The notes under the pieces were generated by a model, which did no database searches, was not told the DNA's origin, and saw nothing but the letters and a program-made list of their open reading frames with translations. 64,000 bases of DNA from NCBI GenBank assembly GCA_044344795.1, contig JBIJCF010000001.1:1-64000 (forward strand). Reading direction: 5' to 3'. Shown piece by piece: positions 57,511 through 64,000 of this stretch. This DNA is from GCA-2737665 sp044344795. GTDB lineage: Bacteria; Bacteroidota; Bacteroidia; Palsa-965. Every line of letters begins with the position of its first letter. Position 1 is the first letter of the stretch. The position numbers and the translations under genes were made by a program.

Positions 57511-59892
57511 ATGAAATACGCGTTTTTCATACTTGTTTCAATTGCCTCGCTATTGGGAATTTCTTTCCCGGCACAGGCACAGAACAAGAAGTATACAATA
57601 AGCGGCTATGTCAAAGATCAAAGTTCAGGCGAAGCGTTGATCGGCGCAACCGTGTCCATTCGTCAACCCTTAAAAGGAACTGTGACTAACAGTTATGGGT
57701 TTTTCTCTTTGACTGCTGACACCGGAAGATATACACTGGTGGCATCATACATCGGTTTAGAACCCGACACGATGCAGATTAATTTGAATAAGGACATTTA
57801 TTTGGAAATTAAACTTAAACCACGTGAATTGAAAACCGTGGTCATTTCAGACCAAAAGGGCGATGAGAACGTGAAAGATTCGCGCATGGGTACTGTGCAG
57901 ATGGACATGAAACAAGTAAAGCAACTGCCGCAATTCATGGGAGAGGTAGATATCTTAAAAACGATTCAATTATTACCGGGTGTAAAAGGTGCAGGTGAAG
58001 GTAATTCCGGATTTTATGTACGTGGCGGAGGACCCGATCAGAATTTGATTTTACTGGATGAGGCAACAGTGTACAACGCAGGACATTTATTTGGTTTCTT
58101 TTCAGTGTTCAACGGTGATGCAGTAAAAGATTTAACCTTGGTTAAAGGAGGAATGCCGGCACAATATGGTGGACGATTAGCTTCAGTATTAGATATTACT
58201 ATGAAAGAAGGTAATAGTCAGAAATTTGAAGTTGATGGAGGTATTGGAGCTATTTCATCACGTTTAACGGTTCAAGGGCCAATTAAAAAAGACACTTCAT
58301 CGTTTATCATTTCAGGACGCCGTACTTATATCGATGTCCTCATCAATCCGTTCATCAAAGAATCATCACCATTCAAAGGTTCGGGTTATTACTTCTTCGA
58401 TTTGAACACCAAATTTAACTGGCGCATTAATGACAAGAACCGAATTTTCCTTAGTGGATATTTTGGTCGGGATGTTTTTTCATTTAACAATGCAGACTCT
58501 GATTTCTTAGTTACCATTCCGTGGGGTAATGCAACAACATCATTACGATGGAATCATCTGATCGGCCCGAAATTATTTGTGAATACGACTGCAGTATTTT
58601 CAGATTATAAGTTCTCCTTTGGCGCAGAACAAGATGGATTTGAATTCAAATTGTTTTCCGGAATTCGTGATTACAATTTAAAGTCTGACTTCTCCTATAT
58701 CCCGAACAGCACACATTACGTGCGATTCGGAGCCAATTATACATGGCATATTTTTACGCCGAATAACGTCTCCGCTAAGCAAGGCGAAACGGAATTTGAT
58801 TTGGGCGGATTAAAAAAACAATATGCACATGAAGCCGGTATTTATATTAACGACGATTGGGATATAACAGATCGCATTCGCGTTAGTCCCGGATTACGTT
58901 TTTCTTACTTCATGCAGGTTGGGCCATTTGATCGCTATTTAACCGATGTTACAGGTCGTGTTACAGATACGATATCATACGGAAGAGGAGAAAAAGTGCA
59001 AGATTATTATGGAATAGAACCTCGAATCAGTGTGCGTTTCATCACGGACGAAAACTCTTCCGTTAAAGCATCATTTACGCAAAATTATCAATACGTGCAT
59101 TTGGCAACATTGTCACCAATTTCACTTCCCACTGATATTTGGGTTCCATGTTCCGATGTTGTTAAACCACAAATCGGAAGACAATATGCGTTAGGTTATT
59201 TCCGCAATTTCTTGAACAACACCTACGAAACTTCGGTTGAAGTCTACTACAAAAAAATGCTCAATCAGGTTGAGTTCGCGCCCGGAGCATTGCCTGAAGA
59301 CAATGTGAACAACAACACCGATAATAGTTTCGTTTTCGGCACCGGACAATCATACGGAGCAGAATTCTTCGTAAAAAAACGTACTGGCAAACTTACCGGA
59401 TGGATTGGTTACACGTTATCGTGGACTACCAGAACATTCCCCGATATTGAAGACGGCAGAGTATTTTATGCACGTTATGATCGTCGTCATGATGCATCAG
59501 TTGCAATATCTTACGAGCTGAATGATAAGTGGACATTCGGTACCATCTTTGTGTATGGAACCGGAAATGCTATCACACTTCCTGTGTCCCGTTATTTGAT
59601 TGAAGGAGAAATTGTCCCTGAATACGGGCCTCGTAACAGTTTCCGAATGGCGCCATATCATCGCTTGGACATATCAGCAACATATACGTGCAAGGAGAAA
59701 AAGTTATTCAATCGTTTGCCTTATCGCAGCAGCTGGAACTTCTCGGTGTACAATGTTTACAATCGTCGCAACCCCTATTTTATTTATTTCGACAATGAAG
59801 GCAGTGTTGCCGAAGGAAACATCACCGTTAAGGCCAAGCAGGTTTCCCTCTTCCCTATTCTTCCATCCGTAACCTGGAACTTCCATTTCTAA
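57511..59892 (+). CDS. TonB-dependent receptor paired with a DUF4249 lipoprotein
   Basis: This 793-aa protein starts at ATG 57511 (MKYAFFILVSIASLLGISFP); ATG 57496 is an alternative only 11 nt from the promoter box. After the signal come a carboxypeptidase-like domain (ISGYVKDQSSGEALIGATVS), a plug with QFMGEVDILKTIQLLPGVKG and GFYVRGGGPDQNLILLDEA, and a barrel ending ILPSVTWNFHF. The VDILKTIQLLPGV signature marks a Bacteroidota subgroup regularly followed by a DUF4249 lipoprotein, as here (5 nt gap). Substrate unknown. Confidence 0.92.
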   Translation: MKYAFFILVSIASLLGISFPAQAQNKKYTISGYVKDQSSGEALIGATVSIRQPLKGTVTNSYGFFSLTADTGRYTLVASYIGLEPDTMQINLNKDIYLEIKLKPRELKTVVISDQKGDENVKDSRMGTVQMDMKQVKQLPQFMGEVDILKTIQLLPGVKGAGEGNSGFYVRGGGPDQNLILLDEATVYNAGHLFGFFSVFNGDAVKDLTLVKGGMPAQYGGRLASVLDITMKEGNSQKFEVDGGIGAISSRLTVQGPIKKDTSSFIISGRRTYIDVLINPFIKESSPFKGSGYYFFDLNTKFNWRINDKNRIFLSGYFGRDVFSFNNADSDFLVTIPWGNATTSLRWNHLIGPKLFVNTTAVFSDYKFSFGAEQDGFEFKLFSGIRDYNLKSDFSYIPNSTHYVRFGANYTWHIFTPNNVSAKQGETEFDLGGLKKQYAHEAGIYINDDWDITDRIRVSPGLRFSYFMQVGPFDRYLTDVTGRVTDTISYGRGEKVQDYYGIEPRISVRFITDENSSVKASFTQNYQYVHLATLSPISLPTDIWVPCSDVVKPQIGRQYALGYFRNFLNNTYETSVEVYYKKMLNQVEFAPGALPEDNVNNNTDNSFVFGTGQSYGAEFFVKKRTGKLTGWIGYTLSWTTRTFPDIEDGRVFYARYDRRHDASVAISYELNDKWTFGTIFVYGTGNAITLPVSRYLIEGEIVPEYGPRNSFRMAPYHRLDISATYTCKEKKLFNRLPYRSSWNFSVYNVYNRRNPYFIYFDNEGSVAEGNITVKAKQVSLFPILPSVTWNFHF

Positions 59893-59897
59893 GAGCC

Positions 59898-60755
59898 ATG
59901 AAAAAATTATTGTTACTCATACTACCCGCGTTGTTCTTGTTCTCCTGCGAACAGGAAATTACCGTAGACTTACCTGAAGTAGAACAGCGCATTGTTATTG
60001 ACGGTGGAATCTTTGCCGGAGAAAATCCGTTCGTTGCTGTTACACGCAGCGCAGGATATTTCGACCCGATTGATTCTGCATCGCTCGCCAATTATGTGGT
60101 AACAAATGCTATTGTAATTGTCAGCGATGGTAGCATCACTGATACATTAACGCTTACGTTTGATCCGAATTTACCTGTTCCGCTTGTTTACAAAAGCACA
60201 CTCATCACCGGACAAGTAGGTCGAACGTATTTCTTAACGGTAATTGCAGACGGACAAACCGTTACATCCGAAACGACAATTCTCAATCCAATTGCACTGG
60301 ATAGTGTGTGGTTTCAACCTGATCGTCCGGGCGATAGTCTTGGATTCTCTTGGGCTCGCTTAACGGATCCGACAGGCTTTGGAAATGCGTATCGCTGGTT
60401 TGCAAAACGCAGTCAAGATGCGCGCTTCTTAACCTCCTTCGGAAGTACCTTCGATGATCAGTTTGTTGATGGCAAAACATTTGACTTTGCATACATCCGC
60501 GCCGTTGAGGATGGATCAACTGCACCGGAAGACAACAATCGTGAACGCGGGTATTACAAAATCGGCGATACCGTTATTGTAAAGTTTTGTACCATTGGAG
60601 TTAACGAATCTGATTTTTTCAGAACCTTCGAAACAGAAGTTGCCAATAACGGAAATCCTTTCGCAGCGCCGGGTGTGATTAAAACCAACATCAGGAACGG
60701 CTTGGGCATCTGGTGTGGCTATTCTCCGGCATACGACACCATCATTTGTCAATAA
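59898..60755 (+). CDS. DUF4249 lipoprotein
   Basis: This 285-aa protein has a lipobox (LFLFSC, Cys17) and the DUF4249 start EQEITVDLPEVEQRIVIDGG. A beta-sandwich follows with FVAVTRSAGYF, VTNAIVIVSDGSITDTL and GRTYFLTVIADGQTV. It is probably a surface or periplasmic lipoprotein working with the receptor encoded 5 nt upstream, perhaps in substrate capture by analogy with SusD-like partners, though it is unrelated in sequence. The acylation would use Lnt. Confidence 0.85.
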   Translation: MKKLLLLILPALFLFSCEQEITVDLPEVEQRIVIDGGIFAGENPFVAVTRSAGYFDPIDSASLANYVVTNAIVIVSDGSITDTLTLTFDPNLPVPLVYKSTLITGQVGRTYFLTVIADGQTVTSETTILNPIALDSVWFQPDRPGDSLGFSWARLTDPTGFGNAYRWFAKRSQDARFLTSFGSTFDDQFVDGKTFDFAYIRAVEDGSTAPEDNNRERGYYKIGDTVIVKFCTIGVNESDFFRTFETEVANNGNPFAAPGVIKTNIRNGLGIWCGYSPAYDTIICQ

Positions 60756-60790
60756 AAGACAACTTTTCGTTCAATTCGCATTATCCACAA

Positions 60791-60834
60791 CGTGATTTTC
60801 ATCACATTGTGTGCCCATTATATGCGTAATTTTG
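60791..60834 (+). promoter_or_regulatory. trxB promoter with a CRP/FNR-like palindrome
   Basis: TTG (60807-60809), 17 nt, TAATTTTG (60827-60834) forms the promoter. Immediately upstream, CGTGA-TTTTCA-TCACA (60791-60806) matches the TGTGA-N6-TCACA consensus of the CRP/FNR family at nine of ten positions. It touches the -33 box. Confidence 0.5.
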
Positions 60835-60872
60835 TACCCGCAAATCAGTACGAATTTTAACACACCAAAAAT

Positions 60873-61823
60873 ATGAGCACACCGGAAAAAGTAAATTGTT
60901 TGATCATTGGTTCAGGCCCTGCAGGCTACACTGCTGCTATTTATGCTGCACGCGCCGACTTAAAACCTATGATGTATATGGGTCCGGAACCCGGCGGACA
61001 ATTAACCACGACCACAGAAGTAGAAAATTATCCGGGATTCCCGCACGGCGTGCAGGGTCCTGAAATGATGGAATTATTTAAGAAACAAGCAGAACGCTTT
61101 GCAACAGATATCCGTTACGGATGGGTCACCAAAGTTGATTTCTCCGGACCGGTACATAAAGTTTGGGTGGATGACGGCAAAGTGGAAATTCACGCAAATA
61201 CGGTGATTATTGCAACCGGAGCATCCGCCAAATGGCTGGGATTAGAATCAGAACAAAAATATCGCAGCATTGGTGGAGTTTCTGCATGTGCGGTATGCGA
61301 TGGATTCTTCTACCGCGGGAAAGATGTAGCAATTGTTGGTGCAGGAGATACAGCAGCAGAAGAAGCTACCTACCTGGCGAAATTGTGCAACAAAGTGTAC
61401 ATGATTGTTCGTCGCGAAGAAATGCGTGCATCAAAGGCTATGCAACATCGTGTTTTGAACACACCGAACATCGAAGTATTGTGGAATACTGACACTAAAG
61501 AAGTTCTGGGTGATGATAAAGGTGTAAACGCAGTTATTGTAACAAACAGCAAAACAGGCGAAGACCGCAAGTTGGACGTTTACGGATTCTTTGTTGCTAT
61601 TGGTCATAAACCAAACACCGATGTGTTTAAGGACTGGTTGGAAATGGACGAAGCAGGATACATTAAAACTATTCCCGGAACATCTAAAACCAATGTAGAA
61701 GGTGTTTTTGCAGTTGGTGATGCTCAGGATAAAGTGTACCGACAAGCGGTTACTGCAGCAGGCAGTGGATGTATGGGTGCATTGGATGCAGAGCGCTATT
61801 TAGCTTCAAAAGGCATTCACTAA
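60873..61823 (+). CDS. trxB: Thioredoxin reductase
   Basis: This 316-aa NADPH-dependent flavoprotein reduces thioredoxin. FAD-binding IIGSGPAGYTAAIYAARADL is at residues about 10-29. The redox Cys pair is in SACAVCDGFF (near 138-141), NADPH-binding in AIVGAGDTAAEEATYLA (near 152), and FAVGDAQDKVYRQAVTAAGS near the end. Length is normal. It has its own promoter and terminator. It may feed thioredoxin for DsbD (43712). Confidence 0.97.
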   Translation: MSTPEKVNCLIIGSGPAGYTAAIYAARADLKPMMYMGPEPGGQLTTTTEVENYPGFPHGVQGPEMMELFKKQAERFATDIRYGWVTKVDFSGPVHKVWVDDGKVEIHANTVIIATGASAKWLGLESEQKYRSIGGVSACAVCDGFFYRGKDVAIVGAGDTAAEEATYLAKLCNKVYMIVRREEMRASKAMQHRVLNTPNIEVLWNTDTKEVLGDDKGVNAVIVTNSKTGEDRKLDVYGFFVAIGHKPNTDVFKDWLEMDEAGYIKTIPGTSKTNVEGVFAVGDAQDKVYRQAVTAAGSGCMGALDAERYLASKGIH

Positions 61824-61843
61824 TACGATTTGATTAATATTAA

Positions 61844-61875
61844 TTTGCCCGCCTCGCGCGGGCTTTTTACTTTTA
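61844..61875 (+). promoter_or_regulatory. Promoter of the YwqK-like gene, built around the trxB terminator
   Basis: TTTG (61844-61847), exactly 20 nt, TACTTTTA (61868-61875). The spacer is the trxB terminator hairpin. The GTG start follows 20 nt later. Confidence 0.5.
61847..61874 (+). terminator. trxB terminator
   Basis: GCCCGC (61847-61852) pairs with GCGGGC (61858-61863), loop CTCGC, then TTTTTACTTTT. Confidence 0.9.
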
Positions 61876-61895
61876 AGAAATAAATCCTCTTCCCC

Positions 61896-62642
61896 GTGAT
61901 TAATCGAATCCTATTTGGTCTGATTGTTTTCCTGTGTACTGCAGGCGGACTTCATGCGCAATTAGGCAAACAAAAAAATCTCGTTACGTTTTACCTTTTC
62001 GAAAACGTGTACGATTCCACGATGGGAATTGACATTTACGACAAGCTGATCAAACAGATGGGTGGAGATTCCATTCGTTATACTCCTAAAGGTTATGTCT
62101 GTCAGGGAAACTGGGAAGATTATTACAAAAGCGGAGCTGTAATTCACCTAGGATATTACGTGGACGGACAATTACAGAGCTTCAAAAATTTCTACGAAAA
62201 CGGACAGGTTGAACGCGAGTTTAAATCGTTGGATTATACGCGTTATCAAATGGTGTTGTATTATCCCGATGGAAAAGTTCGCTCTGATATTATTTACTAT
62301 CAAGGTGAACCTCAAATCACGAAAGAATATTTCCCGAACGGGAATCCTGAAATACTGGAAGAGTTTGCCAAGAAAAACGAATATCTGATGTACAGAACGT
62401 TGTATTTTGAAAACAACAAGATGCAAAGTGATACCAGATTAGTGGATCTCAAGAAAAAACGTTATTCGCATAAAGAATACCACGAGACCGGGAATTTGAT
62501 GGAAGAAGGAACACTCGTGTATTACGAAGAAGTGGACAACTTCCTGAAAGAAGGTACATGGAAAGTGTACGATGAAAACGGAAAACAAATTGCAACGCAA
62601 GTATGGTCGCGTGGGCAATTAGCGGAAGAAAAGAAGTTGTAG
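61896..62642 (+). CDS. Exported MORN-repeat/YwqK-like protein
   Basis: This 248-aa protein starts with GTG 61896 directly before a signal peptide (NRILFGLIVFLCTAGGLHAQ). Residues about 70-240 hold degenerate MORN-like units with Tyr-x-x-Gly-x-hydrophobic spacing: DYYKSGAVIHLGYYVDGQ, NFYENGQVEREF, LYYPDGKVRSDIIYYQGE, EYFPNGNPEIL, EYHETGNLMEEGTLVYYEE. This matches the YwqK family. Despite the toxin-antitoxin label often given to it, an exported copy with no toxin gene nearby is unlikely to be an antitoxin. Function unknown. Confidence 0.78.
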   Translation: MINRILFGLIVFLCTAGGLHAQLGKQKNLVTFYLFENVYDSTMGIDIYDKLIKQMGGDSIRYTPKGYVCQGNWEDYYKSGAVIHLGYYVDGQLQSFKNFYENGQVEREFKSLDYTRYQMVLYYPDGKVRSDIIYYQGEPQITKEYFPNGNPEILEEFAKKNEYLMYRTLYFENNKMQSDTRLVDLKKKRYSHKEYHETGNLMEEGTLVYYEEVDNFLKEGTWKVYDENGKQIATQVWSRGQLAEEKKL

Positions 62643-62711
62643 TTATTTCTTGTGGCGCAACTTCAATACGTCGATAACTTCATCCAATAAATCAGTCCCA
62701 CAATTCAATCA

Positions 62712-63203
62712 TTACTTCTTCACCATCGGTGCGTGCAGCAATTCCTGTGTGCTGCGAATTTGAATGAGATATAAACCCGCCTGCAAATTTCGAACATCCA
62801 ACTGCTGCGTCCATTCAGTTTCTGTGATGGTTGTGAACGATTCTTGCCACACCACTTGACCCAAAGTATTGATAATACTGATGTGTAATTCTGGATCGGG
62901 AAAACGAACTACGAGTTGCGCGTCCGTTGAAGCCGGGTTAGGCATCACATTCACCTGCATGCGCGAAACGACAGCAGGTGTTTGCATACGCAATCCCGAG
63001 TTGCTTTGTACAACAACATGTTGGCTTGTACCTGCGGATGTGGAGTCGTTTTCTGCAGTGTAACTCACCATTTCTGTTGGTGCTTCATTAAAGTACTCTA
63101 CCGACAATAGCGCAGTGCTTGTTTGCAGCGAATCGGTGTACGTTTGTGCACCCAGAGAGGCACACAAGAGAACCGTAAATAAAAAAGCAATAGGTTTTAT
63201 CAT
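62712..63203 (-). CDS. Small T9SS cargo protein with type A sorting domain
   Basis: This 163-aa protein has a signal peptide (MIKPIAFLFTVLLCASLGAQ), about 60 linker-like residues, and a C-terminal sorting domain (VMPNPASTDAQLVVRFPD, ISIINTLGQVVW, VRNLQAGLYLIQI, ending PMVKK). The mature part is almost only the sorting domain, so what is displayed is a short Ser/Thr-rich peptide. It follows the larger cargo gene after 2 nt, so they share a transcript. Confidence 0.82.
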   Translation of the reverse strand: MIKPIAFLFTVLLCASLGAQTYTDSLQTSTALLSVEYFNEAPTEMVSYTAENDSTSAGTSQHVVVQSNSGLRMQTPAVVSRMQVNVMPNPASTDAQLVVRFPDPELHISIINTLGQVVWQESFTTITETEWTQQLDVRNLQAGLYLIQIRSTQELLHAPMVKK

Positions 63204-63205
63204 AA

Positions 63206-64000
63206 TTAATTCGCCGTTAAAAATACTTTTTCACGTTTCACTTCACCGTTTTCGAAAAGGACTTGAATGATGTAGATGCCGGTGGTATTCGGTTTGTAGT
63301 TGAGTTGCATAGGTAATTTATTTTCGTAAATATTTTTTCCCATGATATCAAATACCGTTAACGTTATTGGCTGACACGTGCTATTTACATTGTCCCAAAA
63401 TTGGGGAGTCAACACTGAAAACTTAGTAGCGCAAATTGATGTGATTTCATCTGTAGCAAGTGGAGGAAAAGCAATCCTGTAAAAACTCGCGTTCATGCCG
63501 CCAAAACCGGTTGAATAAATTACTGCATCCGGAGTAATTGCAATCAACTCTCCTTGCGATGTGTTGTTTACAGAATCAATAATAGTAATTGAATCAATAG
63601 AATTGAAAGTATAAGTATATCGCACTATATGATGTGCCCTGCCGACCGCCGATGGCAGAGATTGAGAAAGAAAAAGGTAGCCGTTGCGTCCGTCTATTTC
63701 AGATATTATTGAAACTAAATTAGGCTTCGTGAAAGAATCAACTACAGTATTTAAATTTAAATCAGCCTTATAAATATGAAATGCAGAGCTAGCAGTTAGC
63801 CCATCTTTACCAACGTAAAACATATAGTTTCCATCTTCAGTAATAAAACCATCGTCGATGATCGTTGATGTTACTCTGTTTACTTCTTGATATATGCCAG
63901 AAGAAGCATCATATTTAACGATGCGATTACGCCCTAACGAAGATGTTGGTTTGACAGAAAAGACAGCAGCCCCGTTTGCCGACTGGCCCCAGAGTTGAAC
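63206..64000 (-). CDS. T9SS cargo protein (C-terminal 264 residues, cut by window edge)
   Basis: The reading frame is open from the right edge to the stop at 63206; the first in-window Met is internal, since 59 sense codons precede it. The visible N-terminal part looks like a beta-propeller with repeating units (GRNRIVKYDASSGIYQEVN; FHIYKADLNLNTVVDSF; HIVRYTYTFNSIDSITII). The C-terminus is a type A sorting domain (ITLTVFDIMGKNIYENKLP, YKPNTTGIYIIQVLFENGEV). It should be exported, displayed by T9SS and trimmed by PorU. The propeller may resemble GloVer-type repeats; that is uncertain. Confidence 0.8.
   Translation of the reverse strand, partial: VQLWGQSANGAAVFSVKPTSSLGRNRIVKYDASSGIYQEVNRVTSTIIDDGFITEDGNYMFYVGKDGLTASSAFHIYKADLNLNTVVDSFTKPNLVSIISEIDGRNGYLFLSQSLPSAVGRAHHIVRYTYTFNSIDSITIIDSVNNTSQGELIAITPDAVIYSTGFGGMNASFYRIAFPPLATDEITSICATKFSVLTPQFWDNVNSTCQPITLTVFDIMGKNIYENKLPMQLNYKPNTTGIYIIQVLFENGEVKREKVFLTAN

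Noticed and set aside
60781..60789. Perfect DnaA-box 9-mer TTATCCACA upstream of trxB
   Set aside because: A single copy; about half a match is expected by chance in 64 kb on two strands. No dnaA, dnaN or box cluster nearby, so not an origin.
61896..62642. YwqK-like protein as a toxin-antitoxin antitoxin
   Set aside because: It carries a signal peptide and has no toxin-like neighbour; the family label alone is not evidence.
62643..62711. Leftward 21-codon open end reading NCGTDLLDEVIDVLKLRHKK before a stop
   Set aside because: Looks protein-like but stop codons immediately precede it and it is too short to support a gene; possibly a gene remnant or chance.

Overview
This window is a gene-dense stretch (about 42% GC by eye) of a Bacteroidota chromosome. 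The evidence is a type IX secretion (T9SS) signature (PorV/PorQ-family barrels, a gingipain-like PorU-type peptidase, cargo with C-terminal sorting domains), many TonB-dependent receptors with N-terminal carboxypeptidase-like domains, DUF5686 and DUF4249 families, and promoters of the TTTG / TAnnTTTG type. I see no rRNA, tRNA, insertion sequence, prophage or CRISPR array. It looks like core chromosome, and I cannot place it below phylum.

Layout. 1-9.3 kb: the start of greA (partial), then a leftward operon of a giant TonB-dependent receptor, a 1367-aa exported protein and a PorV/PorQ-like barrel. 9.3-11.9 kb: a structured intergenic segment, a Lys/Arg-rich exported protein, a degenerate Rieske-like lipoprotein and S-adenosylhomocysteinase. 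11.9-17.6 kb: a tightly overlapped operon (phosphopantetheinyl transferase, geranylgeranylglyceryl phosphate synthase-like enzyme, ThiE/TenI-like protein, PnuC transporter, NadR-type kinase), then a TPP riboswitch with its own promoter controlling a TonB-dependent receptor. 17.6-26.5 kb: LRR protein, ribF, atpD-atpC, comM/yifB, a four-gene membrane operon that includes a 40-aa membrane microprotein, purS and pssA.

26.5-39.2 kb: an MBOAT acyltransferase with an SGNH-like partner, the PorV2/PorU2 pair, lnt, lpd and hemH. 39.2-49 kb: an AT-rich intergenic region with dyad repeats, pabB-tilS and small membrane proteins, a DsbD-N-like paralogue lacking the redox cysteines, full-length dsbD, and DUF5686-lptB. 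49-64 kb: tatC and an AhpD-like protein, a TMTC-like GT-C glycosyltransferase with TPRs coupled to a NodU/CmcH-type carbamoyltransferase, an outer-membrane beta-barrel receptor, a TonB receptor/DUF4249 lipoprotein pair, trxB, a MORN/YwqK protein and two T9SS cargo genes, the last cut by the window edge.

Themes. Much of the window serves the cell envelope: T9SS export, lipoprotein maturation (Lnt), LPS export (LptB), Tat export, periplasmic thiol chemistry (DsbD, TrxB) and surface modification. Two architectural habits recur. Many genes have a -7 promoter box only 3-6 nt before the start codon, which predicts leaderless mRNAs. Four convergent gene pairs end with abutting or overlapping stop codons and no terminator. 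The best leads for undescribed biology are the TonB/exported giant/PorV-like triad, the TMTC/carbamoyltransferase pair, the microprotein operon, the GGGP-synthase/thiamin/NAD operon beside the TPP-riboswitch receptor, and the structured segments near 9.4, 39.3 and 57.3 kb. All product calls come from reading motifs; no database search was possible.
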